From positions 248,001 to 312,000 of the forward strand of contig NW_026732508.1 in assembly GCF_028476545.1 (NCBI RefSeq): a stretch of 64,000 nt of DNA. The letters run 5' to 3'. The stretch's first letter is position 1, and each line of letters begins with the position of its first letter. A program made the position numbers and the translations under genes. The notes under the pieces were generated by a model. It was not told the DNA's origin, made no database searches, and saw nothing but the letters and a program-made list of their open reading frames with translations. The DNA is from Physella acuta. Lineage: Eukaryota; Mollusca; Gastropoda; Physidae. This document shows positions 11,036-21,485 of this stretch, one piece after another.

Positions 11036-11276
11036 TTTCAAACCTGACGGTCTATAGGGCAAGTGAAATATAGTTCACTTGTTTCTGTGACCTCGGTATA
11101 TGAAGGTATAGTGTAGCCAGCACTATGCCCAGCCGCCTTTACTTTTCCTAACGTAGTCAGGTAACCATCACAGCTGGGTGGATGTAGGGACGTTTACAGA
11201 CTTGAACCCGGATTCGAACTCGCGTCTTTCAGGATAGTTGTCGTATGCTCTACAATTCAATCACACCATCCAATTA
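11036..11276 (-). repeat. SINE-1, minus, near full-length
   Basis: On the minus strand it has a tRNA-like head (GTGATTGAATTGTAGAGCATACG...GAGTTCGAATCCGGG) and then the complete SINE-1 body ending TTCACTTGCCCTATAGACCG and TCAGGTTTGAAA. It is collinear with 5256-5500. Confidence 0.8.
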
Positions 11277-11399
11277 CCCGATACTAGCAGAAAAAAAAAA
11301 TTAAATGTCATTCTATTATATAAAGCCCATTCTTTGGGATTTCAAAAATTGTATAAAGCCCACCTCAGCCTTTATAATGGGCGTGTTATTGCACGAAGC

Positions 11400-11690
11400 C
11401 TATTTTCTACAGCCCGCGTTGTGTCGTGAAAGCTTAGCCCTGCGGCTATGGGCCGTGCTGTTCATCACTTTCCAATCAGCCCGCACAAACAGACGCGTTT
11501 TGACGCGTCGCTAGCCATCAACATCCGCCGCCGTGTCAGCCAATCACATTATATTGGCCGAGACACGTGACCAGTTGACGCTCGCGCTGACCTGTCACAC
11601 CCTAGCGGTCATCTGTCGGCGAGTCGATTTTAATAAAGCTGTCTGCTGTCCGCCATGTGCTGTCTTTAATTTTTTACTATCGATCAGGGG
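11400..11690 (+). other. GC-rich promoter-like or solo-LTR-like island, unassigned
   Basis: This patch is clearly more GC-rich than its surroundings. It carries CCAAT on the plus strand at several points (TTTCCAATCAGC, CAGCCAATCACATT), a CACGTG box (GACACGTGACC) and then AATAAAGCTGTCTG near 11632. Boxes followed by a poly(A) signal within about 200 bp is the layout of an LTR, but no terminal repeats, duplicated flank or primer site were found. A decayed solo LTR or an unannotated promoter are both possible. Confidence 0.3.
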
Positions 11691-11944
11691 TAAGGGGAGG
11701 TAACGGTGCTATTTTTAATTTTAATTAATAACTTGCATTTGGTAATTAGGTGACGTCAATGTTGTGATTTAACAATTATTAAAATTTGTACTGTGTGCGT
11801 ATGTTTGCCTAAAGACCGTTTTTTTTTTGTCCATTTAGGCAAACGTCCATTCGACATTTGTCTTATTCGGGCAAACGTACATTCGGGCACTTGTCGCTTT
11901 CAAATGTCGTAGACACCCTTTAGCCTTACTTTCGTCAGTATGTA

Positions 11945-12105
11945 GTTCTTCCAGATTTTTTTCTCCAAAGGGGGGGGGGGGCCTTGAAATCTTCCGGGGG
12001 GGGGGGCAGACACTGTTAAAAGTATATATTTTCTATATAAATTCCATTTCGTTCTGGGGGGGGGGGGGAGGGGCGGTAGACTTTCTAGATGCCTGGAAGG
12101 AATTC
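11945..12105. mobile_element. Small hAT-type element, CAGTGTTTCTTCCAGA family
   Basis: The left part TAGTTCTTCCAGATTTTTTT and the right part GATGCCTGGAAGGAATTCT are inverted ends of the family seen cleanly at 31882 and 33028. The interior shares AAATCTTCCGGGG, ACTGTTAAAAGTATATATTT and CATTTCGTTC with those copies, plus long G runs. The ends are eroded and no clean target duplication was found. Confidence 0.6.
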
Positions 12106-12244
12106 TAGTAGTGCGGGTTGGTTTAAGAAAGGTATGCTATGCTCAGTCTGATCCAAGACTCTTAAGGTACGTCTATCAACAAACTTATCATCAGGTCGTA
12201 TCGAAACTATTTTAGCTTGTATTGCAACTCTTGCCCTCTCCTGG

Positions 12245-12415
12245 ATTTACTTTGCCTGCCGGCTTTTGTTGCCTGCCGGTTTTCACTGCCTTACCGGCTT
12301 CTACTGCCTTTCCGGCTTTCATTGCCGTGCCGGTTTTCACTGCCCTGCAGGTTTTCACTGCCTTCTGACTTTCATTGCCCTGTCGGCTTCACTGCCCTGC
12401 GGACTTTCATTGCGA
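12245..12415 (+). repeat. 18-bp minisatellite (about 9 degenerate units)
   Basis: The consensus is CCGGTTTTCACTGCCCTG, with substitutions in most units and one or two short units near the end. It reads as an open frame only because the period is a multiple of three. Confidence 0.85.
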
Positions 12416-12494
12416 AGTACACTTACAGATAGTATGGCAAACGTGTTAGGTGGAGTAGAGTTAATCTGTTTTGTGCCATCGACAAATTAAGGAA

Positions 12495-12625
12495 CAATAT
12501 GGTCAGCATTATACCTAACCACATTTACTTACTTTCTCAAACTTAAGCCAGGTACCCATGAGAGCTGAGTGGCCTCAGGGAATGGTTTCGAACATATGAC
12601 CATTAACCCACTTTGTTAGCCACAG
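12495..12625 (-). repeat. SINE-1, minus, diverged
   Basis: The minus strand shows a GTGGCTAACAAAGTGGG head region, CTGAGGCCACTCAGCTCTC, ATGGGTACCTGGC and GGTATAATGCTGACC in SINE-1 order. Confidence 0.6.
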
Positions 12626-13588
12626 TTTAACACGCTGGGCTAGACCATGTAACCATTAACTCTATGCTTGACGCGGTTTAACATGTTGGCTTAGGGCTGG
12701 TTTAATTCGACACGTTGGTTTAAGGCATGGCTTAACTCGTTGGGTTAGAAGATGAGACCACTGACAGAGCCCATTGGTAATTTTATTAACTTCGGGAGGC
12801 TTAGCAAACCAATACAGACCCTGATGCCAACCAACAACGCTTGGCTAGCTCCGGTTTCATTCAAATTAGAGTCACGTGCTACTTAATTAATCGCACACGG
12901 CGCGCGGGGCCGGAGGGTCGAGGCAAACAATACGGCCCCCCCCCCCCCCCCACGAGCCAGTTTGACTTGAGCAAGGCCAATATTTTCCTGGCCAAAGGAC
13001 GCGCTTGGATTAACTGCTGTCCCGCGTTTGTTGTTGGGCTTTTCCGATCCGGCTATTAATAGACGATAGAGGCCTCCCTTAAAAAAAAAATAATCACCGT
13101 CGTATGGTTTGTTCTTGTTTTGCTGAGCGTATAATAGAAGATTGGGGGAAGGGGGGAGGAGGAAGAGACAAGATTCGGGTTAAATGGCGGATGGGGTAGA
13201 TTGGAGAGGGTGTACTGTCTGGAATTATTATTGAAACTTGTGACTGAATTACTTTTTACATCGCAATTCCTTTGGATTATTTTTCATTTTTCGGTGTATT
13301 CCGATAATTCGTTAATCCATTATACAAAAATTAAAAAAAAAACAATGGCAGCGATAATTCTTGGGCGGTGAACAGAGGGCGATGCCCTAGCTACAGGACA
13401 AAGCAACAGTATTAAGTTATTAATTAGTAGGCTATGAGGGAAACCCCCACCCCCATTTTCACTACCCCCCCCCCTCTTGCAATAATCAGGTAGAGAAAAT
13501 GGCACAGGACAAGAGACTCTGGAAGTCTTTGGTTGGCGGCCCATGCCCAGCAGGGGAGGATGTTTAGTAAAACTCAGTAAAATAACAA

Positions 13589-13625
<37 letters not shown>

Positions 13626-14735
13626 CTTGAAGCAAACGATTACAAATTCTGATTTTTCTTCTAAACATTAATTTATCGAAAAAACAAAAACAAAACACAA
13701 CAAAATAACATATCCTTAACTTATATTCAGTATATTATTTAAAGTTTTCGTAGGTAGAAACGTGAAAGTACAAACTATTTCCTTTGAGATCAACATTTCT
13801 ACTTAACCTACAAGTTCTCCAATAAACATATTTTAGCGTGATAGTTTAGCGGACAATACGATTAACTGCAACAGATTCTGCACCCCTCCCCGAATCACCC
13901 CCTCCCCCACCACATAACAATGGTTTCTTACGTTAAACAATAAATTCCCCATGGGCAAGCAGGCGTGAATATTGAAGAGAACTAGCAATGATTTCTTTCT
14001 TCTAAATTTACGAGCAAGTAGTCACAGCTGCAAGCTGTGACTTCATAAATAAGCTGGCCTCTCTAGGCGGCTTTACGCTGCATTAGCAATTAATGGGCAA
14101 TTAGCCGAACCGGCAAAGATACAGCACTAGCGCGGAATGGTACTGTATAAATTAGAAGCAGACGAACGGCGGAGATTTATTGGTGAATTGACCAAAAAAA
14201 GCCCCCATCCTGGATAAAGATCCCCACTACGCGGGCGCGTGTCGTGAAAATAGACAACTTCAAGAGAGATAACTCGTGGCACTTTAAAAAAAAGTGTGCC
14301 TTATAAAATTGAATTAAAAATATAAAAAGATTAATTCAACTTTAAAAAAAAATTAAATTGTAAAAATTTGACTAATAGGGGTCCTACGCAGAAGATATCT
14401 AGGAAATAATGCCAAAATTTTTACCACCCTTACCCCTATTGCCACAGGTTAGCATAACACCCCCCACACCCCCACCGTAATGAAGTAACCGACATCACCG
14501 CATGTAACATATTTTGTTCTAAATTTTTCATCATTGAAATAAGATGATTAAGCTAATCCACATAATCTCTCTCCACCCCCATTCCGCTTGCTCTTTAATC
14601 TTGTAAATCTAGATTCTTTTTATCATTTTCGACAATTTTAAACATGTGTTACCTTAAACTTACAGGGTGTTTTTTTTGTTAGAGTAACATTATTTGTGGT
14701 GATGTCCATGTTATTATGGTCATTATAGTCTCTCG
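12626..14735. other. Intergenic, no gene recognised
   Basis: It holds degenerate GTTTAAC/GTTGG repeats near 12640-12760, C runs at 12937-12950 and 13463-13474, and a poly(A) of about 30 at 13594-13622. No conserved exon was seen in six frames. A short frame at 13320-13544 has no recognisable domain. Confidence 0.4.
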
Positions 14736-14739
14736 TGGT

Positions 14740-16143
14740 CTTTACCCAGCCAAGGTCATTACCCAGCCAAGGTCACCACCCAGCCTGGGTCATTACAAAT
14801 GAAAGTAATATAGACTGAGGATGCTAATGAAAATGATATATGCCAAGATGCCAATGAAAGTGATATATGCCAAGATGCCAATGAAAGTGATATAGGCCAA
14901 GATGCCAAAGAAAGTGATATAGGCCAAGATGTCAATGAAAGTTATATATGCCAAGTGGCCAATGAAAGTGATATATGCCAAGATGCCAATGAAAGTGATA
15001 TATGCCAATATGCCAATGAAAGTGATATATGCCAATATGCCAATGAAAGTGATATAGGCCAAGATGTCAATGAAAGTGATATATGCCAAGTGGCCAATGA
15101 AAGTGATATATGCCAAGATGCCAATGAAAGTGATATATGCCAATAAAAGTGATATAGGCCAAGATGCCAATGAAAGTGATATATGCCAATATGCCAATGA
15201 AAGTGATATATGCCAAGATGCCAATGAAAGTGATATATGCCAAGATGCCAATGAAAGTGATATAGGCCAATATGCCAATGAAAGTGATATATGCCAATAT
15301 GCCAATGAAAGTGATATATGCCAAGATGCCAATGAAAGTGATATATGCCAAGATGCCAATGAAAGTGATATATGCCAAGATGCCAATGAAAGTGATATAT
15401 GCCAAGATGCCAATGAAAGTGATATATGCCAAGATGCCAATGAAAGTGATATATGCCAATAAAAGTGATATAGGCCAATATGCCAATGAAAGTGATATAT
15501 GCCAATATGCCAATGAAAGTGATATATGCCAATATGCCAATGAAAGTGATATAGGCCAAGATGCCAAAGAAAGTGATATATGCCAAGATGCCAATGAAAG
15601 TGATATATGCCAATATGCCAATGAAAGTGATATATGCCAAGATGCCAATGAAAGTGATACATGCCAAGATGCCAATGAAAGTGATATATGCCAATAAAAG
15701 TGATATAGGCCAAGATGCCAATGAAAGTGATATATGCCAATATGCCAATGAAAGTGATATATGCCAAGATGCCAATGAAAGTGATATATGCCAAGATGCC
15801 AATGAAAGTGATATAGGCCAATATGCCAATGAAAGTGATATATGCCAATATGCCAATGAAAGTGATATATGCCAAGATGCCAATGAAAGTGATATATGCC
15901 AAGATGCCAATGAAAGTGATATATGCCAAGATGCCAATGAAAGTGATATATGCCAAGATGCCAATGAAAGTGATATAGGCCAAGATGCCAATGAAAGTGA
16001 TATATCCCAAGATGCCAATGAAAGTGATATATGCCAATATGCCAATGAAAGTGATATATGCCAATATGCCAATGAAAGTGATATAGGCCAAGATGTCAAT
16101 GAAAGTGATTTATGCCAAGTGGCCAATGAAAGTGATATATGCC
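14740..16143 (+). repeat. 27-bp minisatellite (about 49 units) with higher-order blocks
   Basis: The unit is GCCAATGAAAGTGATATATG followed by CCAAGAT or CCAATAT, 27 bp in all, starting near 14797. A short lead-in array (CCCAGCCAAGGTCATTA-like) sits at 14740-14795. Truncated 18-bp units (CCAATAAAAGTGATATAGG) occur near 15141, 15459 and 15691. The sequence after the first and third is the same for over 150 bp, so blocks of several units were copied together. The array is open as ANESDICQD on plus and as ITFIGILAY, ISLSLASWH and YHFHWHLGI in the three minus frames. Openness in so many frames argues against coding. Confidence 0.96.
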
Positions 16144-16384
16144 CAAACAACACTAGGGGTATACAAAACACCAACACCCCCCTCCATCCCTACCGTTACA
16201 TTGTTCCCTATCCTATTATAGTAGCGATGCGATTTTCAAGTCTTTTTTTTTTCGATTTGACGGACGATGATGAAAAGGGATGGGAGTGGGGAGGGGGATG
16301 CTTTGGGCGTATTTACAATGGAAGGAATAACGAACCATGCAATGGGTAATGGTGAAAAAATGGCATGGCTTCAAAGTGACACCC

Positions 16385-17535
16385 GGACTACACGGGGTGA
16401 AGGGTGTGGGTGGGTGGAGAAGGGTGGGGGTGAGAGAACAAGGGCGGGGGTGAGGGGAGAAGGGCGGGGTGAGGGGAGAAGGGCGGGGTGAGGGGAGAAG
16501 GGCGGGGTGAGGGGAGAAGGGTGTGGTGAGGGGGAAGGGCGGGGGTGAGGGGGAAGGGCGGGGGTGAGAGGAGAAGGGCGGGGTGAGGGGAGAAGGGCGG
16601 GGGTGAGAGGAGAAGGGCGGGGTGAGGGGAGAAGGGTGGGGTGAGGGGAGAAGGGTGGGGGTGAGAGGAGAAGGGCGGGGTGAGGGGAGAAGGGCGGGGG
16701 TGAGGGGAGAAGGCGGGGGTGAGAGGAGAAGGGCGGGGTGAGGGGAGAAGGGCGGGGGTGAGGGGAGAAGGGCGGGGGTGAGGGGAGAAGGGCGGGGTGA
16801 GGGGAGAAGGCGGGGTTAGGGGAGAAGGGTGAGGGGAGAAGGGCGGGGGTGAGAGGAGAAGGGCGGGGTGAGGGGAGAAGGGCGGGGGTGAGGGGAGAAG
16901 GGCGGGGTTGAGGGAAGAAGGGCGGGGGTGAGGGGAGAAGGGCGGGGGTGAGAGGGGAAGGGCGGGGTGAGGGGAGAAGGGCGGGGGTGAGGGGAGAAGG
17001 GCGGGGGTGAGGGGAGAAGGCGGGGGTGAGGGGAGAAGGGCGGGGGTGAGGGGAGAAGGGCGGGGGGTGAGGGGGGGAAGGGCGGGGGGGTGAGGGGAGA
17101 AGGGCGAGGTGAGGGGGGAAGGGCGGGGGTGAGAGGATAAGGGCGGGGTGTGAGGGGAGAAGGGCGAGGTGATGGGGGGAAGGGCGGGGGTGAGAGGATA
17201 AGGGCGGGGTGTGAGGGGAGAAGGGTGGGGCGAGAAGGGTGGGGCGAGGGGAGAAGGGCGGGGTGAGGGGAGAAGGGCGGGGGTGAGGGGAGAAGGGCGG
17301 GGTGAGGAGAGAAGGGTGGGGTGAGAAGGGCGGGGTGAGGGGAGAAGGGCGGGGTGAGGGGAGAAGGGCGGGGGTGAGGGGAGAAGGGCGGGGTGAGGGG
17401 AGAAGGGAGAAGGGCGGGGTGAGGGGAGAAGGGCGGGGTGTGAGGGGAGAAGGGTGGGGTGAGGGGAGAAGGGCGGGGTGTGAGGGGAGAAGGGTGGGGT
17501 GAGGGGAGAAGGGTGGGGTGAGGGGGAGAAGGGCT
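16385..17535 (+). repeat. G-rich minisatellite, about 19-20-bp units
   Basis: The repeating motif is GAGGGGAGAAGGGCGGGGT, with length variants through G-run slippage. It has about 55-60 units, and the plus strand is nearly free of C apart from the GGGCGG step. Runs of three to five G at short spacing give dense G-quadruplex potential. Confidence 0.95.
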
Positions 17536-17956
17536 GTGAGTTGAAATGGAATAAAGTTTGATGTTGGTCTCTGAGTTGCGTGTTGGTCGCGCTTGTTTAT
17601 TCTGTTCTTAACGATTTTTTCCCCATAGATAAAACTGACTACACTTTTTAAATCTTGAATGGATTAAAAAAAAGTATTGTTATAGTCCGAAGAGTAATTA
17701 GTCGTAAGGTCACATTCACTTCATGAACTCTATTTCTGTTTTCAGTTACCACAGTGGAACGAAATGTATAATAAATAAAATAAACGTAAGAATATCCAAA
17801 CCAAATAAGGTAGTTGATGGTTGCTGATTATTTTTTAAGCTTTTAGATGTCTGTCGATTTGTTTGTTGGTGCATTTGTGGAAAATTTTGTAACACAATTT
17901 AGACCCACTTCTAATGTAGCGATTTCGTTCATTTTCCAGATACATTTGTCTCCTAT

Positions 17957-18260
17957 CAGAGGCGTAGCGACCCTTCCCGGCGCCCGGGGACAAACTTTCA
18001 ATTTGGCGCCCCCTCGGGATCATCCTTTCAATTTTCGATTTGCACCCCCCCCCCCCCCCCGAACTTTCGATTTGCACCCCACCCCCTCAAACTTTAGATT
18101 TGCACACACCTCGTATATTTTTTTTATATTTATAAAGCAAAAATGCAGCTAAAATGAAATTTTAATTTGTTTTTCCAACCATTTTGGCGCCCCCCAAAGG
18201 TCGGCGCCCGGGGACATATGTACCCCCCTTCCCCCCCCCCCCCCCTTCGCTACGCCTCTG
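17957..18260. mobile_element. hAT-type miniature element (CAGAGGCGTAGCGA termini)
   Basis: The ends CAGAGGCGTAGCGA and TTCGCTACGCCTCTG are inverted repeats. The flanking 8-bp direct repeat TCTCCTAT (17949-17956 and 18261-18268) is perfect. The interior has GGCGCCCGGGGACA on both sides and C runs, with no coding capacity. The termini are near-identical to those of the larger element at 39231-41198, so it may be mobilised by the same transposase. Confidence 0.93.
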
Positions 18261-18325
18261 TCTCCTATTACTAAATTCAATAATTAAGAAGATAACAAGA
18301 TTAAAAACTAACGATTACTCATAAA

Positions 18326-18328
<3 letters not shown>

Positions 18329-18389
<61 letters not shown>
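18329..18389. repeat. (TA)n microsatellite
   Basis: An uninterrupted AT dinucleotide run of about 30 units. Sequence from here to 18770 is AT-rich PPIH upstream region in which no TATA box or other promoter element could be picked out. Confidence 0.95.
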
Positions 18390-18394
<5 letters not shown>

Positions 18395-18770
18395 GCAAAC
18401 AAATTGTAAAGTTTAGCTTAATTAAAGAAAGACTACTCTGCTTTTAAAATGAAGCTTTATAAAGATGAATTGCTACCCTTACAGTTCTTTATCCGATACA
18501 TCAAATAAGTCGAAAGAGTGTTAGATCTAGATCTATATCTGTTATATAATATATAATGTCTGATTTGTTTTATTTATAGGTGTCGATTGATTTCGATGAA
18601 AGAAATTCATTATTCATAAATTATAACAGTGGTTATCTTGTTATCACGAAATATCTTTTGTCCAAATTAAAAAAAAAACCAAACAGGTGTTTTTGGCCAG
18701 TTAACGTTTGAATCTGGTATTTAAAGAAATATTTTCAAAATCTAGATCTAGTTTCGTTCTCTACATCAAC

Positions 18771-21485
18771 ATGACACAACATCCAAATCCGATAGTTTTC
18801 TTTGATATAGCGATTGGAAGCACTGTAAGGAACTTTTTTTTGGAAATTTTAGCTCGATACTATAATGCTAGAATCTAGATCTTTATTTCTAGAACAAATC
18901 GCCAAATGTTTGTCTCGAACGCAGATTGAGCCCCTAAATTAAATTTACTTGTGACTTGTGATGTGATAGGTGGTGAGAGTGCCATCATTATCAAATTAAA
19001 ATTATTAATTATCATCATTCATTTTTCATGATGAATCAATAATTTATGTCAATCAATGATGATGATCATCATGCTCATCAATCAGTACACTCAGTACACT
19101 GACTGAGTCTTACTCTTACTCACTCATCACACTCAGACTAAAAAAAAAAACAATTTTAAAAAGGCTGAAGTCACTTTCCCTTTAGTAGTTAATTAAGTTA
19201 TTAGTATTTTTTTTAGGCCTACTCTTTTCCGTTTTTTTTCTTTTTTGATTCAAATTTATTTAGTATTTAGAAGCTGATTTGGACTATATTTCAATTCGAC
19301 CCTTGGGTACGGCCCTGGTTCGACTTAATTAATTATATAATGTAATATTCATATGCTCATTAAAATAAATGTAGATCTAGATCTAGGTGCCAATGGGTTG
19401 TTCATCCAAAATGACCATGCATAGGCAGGAGGTCTAAACTTCCTTTTTGTTTTTGGGTAATAACCGGATGACTCCTTTATCATTTTTTTTTGGTTATTGT
19501 TTATTGAATTTCATAACTCTGAACAAAAATTTCAGGCTGCTGGTAGAATCAAATTTGAATTGTTTTCCGATGTAGTCCCAAAGACAGCAGAGAATTTCAG
19601 GTAATTTTTGTTTAATACATATCTCCTCAAAAAATGTCATGTTTTAAAAATACAGTCCTTTTTCTGTTAGAGCTTTTTAATGTTTTTTTCCACCCCTTTT
19701 CAAAATTTTAAGTAACAGCTTTCAATATTTTCTAATGATATATATGTTGATGGTGATTTATTTCTCTAAGAGGATATTAAGGTTTAGAATAGCTATGTTT
19801 GCTGGAGTAATGTTCCCATAAATCTACAACTGTGATGAATCAAAAATCACTTAATGGATTAAAATTAATATAAATCTCTGTTCCAGAAATATTATATCAT
19901 ATCTAGTTATAATACAGTGTTAATCTCTATAAATATATCCTTTCTGGCTATATTACAATGTAAATCTCTATTCCAGAAATATATATATTTTTCTGATTGC
20001 TTCTATGTTTCAGACAACTTTACAAATTTCTACTCCAGAAATATCATATTTTTTCTGGTTATTTTTCAGACAACTGTGTACAGGAGAGTACAGAAAAGAT
20101 GGAAAGCCACTTGGTTATAAAGGTTCCATATTCCACAGGTAAAGAAGTAAAATCTAATTAGATGTATTTTCTTAATGTGTGGTTTCTACGTAACATAAAC
20201 AAACACAATTCACTGGTGGTTGATGATAATTTTTATACTTGCGAACTGTTTTTCAGAGTCATTAAAGATTTCATGGTTCAAGGTGGTGACTTTGTAAATG
20301 TAAGTTTTCCTTTTTAAAATGAAAATAGTAAAATTTTAAATATTATTATATACTATCTGTAACAATTATATTTTTACACAATTTTAAAATCTAACATTCA
20401 TTTTTATGGTTTTTAATGGATTTTGAATTAATTGCAGCATTATTTCTTCTGTTTTTTTTTTATTTAAGTTTTGGTGACATTAATAATTCTAAAGTTGAGG
20501 TAATGTGTTGTAAAGTTTGTTTTTTACTAAGATGACATAGTTGAGTATACTGACAGGGTGATGGCACAGGTATGACGAGTATATACGCTGGTCGGCCGTT
20601 TGCTGATGAAAATTTTAAAAGAAAACACGAGTGTGCTGGTGTGTTGTCTATGGTGAGTTTTTCTTTAATAAATTTATTATAACCTAACATGTTTTTACTT
20701 CTGCTATTATATACAGCAATTATTATTTTGTTATAATAGTGAAAAAAATTGCTTTAAACTGTTGTTGAAATATTTAATAAATCTGAAAAATTAAAAAGGG
20801 AAATAAGTCTAAATTATGTTGTAACTACATATGTTCTCTACCATAGAAGATAGTTTTAACATGTTTTCTTTCACTTGGTAAATATTTAGCAATATTTATC
20901 TTAATGTATCTCTTGTGGTAGGCTAACAGTGGCAGAGATACAAATGGCTGCCAGTTTTTTATCACCTGTGCAAAGTGTGAGTTCCTGGATGGGAAACATG
21001 TTGTCTTTGGTAAGTGTGGGACAGCATCAGCTGCAGTCAAGGTTAATTAAAGTTAGTTTTAACATTCCTATCACTTCCTACCTTTATAACTTTAATCATC
21101 ATGTATATCCATTCTGGTCCCTTGATGCTCAATACATGAAGACATTCAGCTGATGTAGTATATGAAGGGAATGTGTGATTTACATTCCACATATGAATAA
21201 TATATACAGTGTACTCACTTATAAATGGTGTGTTTAATTTGTCTTGGTAACTAAATAAATTAATATCTGGTATAAAGTGTATAAGGATTTAAAAGATTTT
21301 GTTGTCATTAACACACAAAAAACATTATATTGTATTTTATTTTATAACAATTGTTTGTGTCCTATGAAATTTCAGGTAAGGTAATAGATGGTCATCTTGT
21401 GTTGAGGAAAATTGAGAATGTTCCTGTTGGGCCTAACAATAAACCAAAAATTCCTGTGACAATATCGGAATGTGGGGAAATGTAG
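18771..21485 (+). CDS. PPIH: Peptidyl-prolyl isomerase H (cyclophilin H), 7 exons, complete
   Basis: This is a spliceosomal cyclophilin that in other animals binds PRPF4 of the U4/U6.U5 tri-snRNP and isomerises X-Pro bonds. The exons are 18771-18824, 19536-19600, 20070-20138, 20257-20299, 20557-20652, 20922-21009 and 21376-21485. Phases close to give 174 aa, against about 177 in vertebrates. The single cyclophilin domain fills the protein: [40 protein letters not shown] and LDGKHVVFG. The catalytic residues equivalent to cyclophilin A R55, F60, Q111, F113 and H126 are R63, F68, Q120, F122 and H135. The W121 equivalent is F130 (CEFLDGKH), where vertebrate PPIH has Trp. The ending [10 protein letters not shown] is diagnostic of PPIH. 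The gene is convergent with TPK1 and 2.5 kb from it. Confidence 0.96.
20001..20069 (+). other. Duplicated 3' splice-site segment upstream of PPIH exon 3
   Basis: TTTCAGACAACTT at about 20008-20020 repeats the authentic acceptor TTTCAGACAACTG at 20064-20076, including the first six exon bases. The surrounding intron (19870-20060) consists of diverged repeats of a CTATTCCAGAAATAT...TTTCTGG segment. The copy is 56 bp upstream and out of frame with the real exon start. Confidence 0.75.

Noticed and set aside
14793-16349. Long frames (up to 432 codons) of ITFIGILAY, YHFHWHLGI and ANESDICQD repeats
   Set aside because: They arise from a 27-bp satellite open in many frames on both strands. Switching between frames at truncated units shows no selection for a protein.
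20929-21153. Alternative frame overlapping PPIH exon 6
   Set aside because: Shadow of the conserved cyclophilin exon, running past its donor site into the intron.
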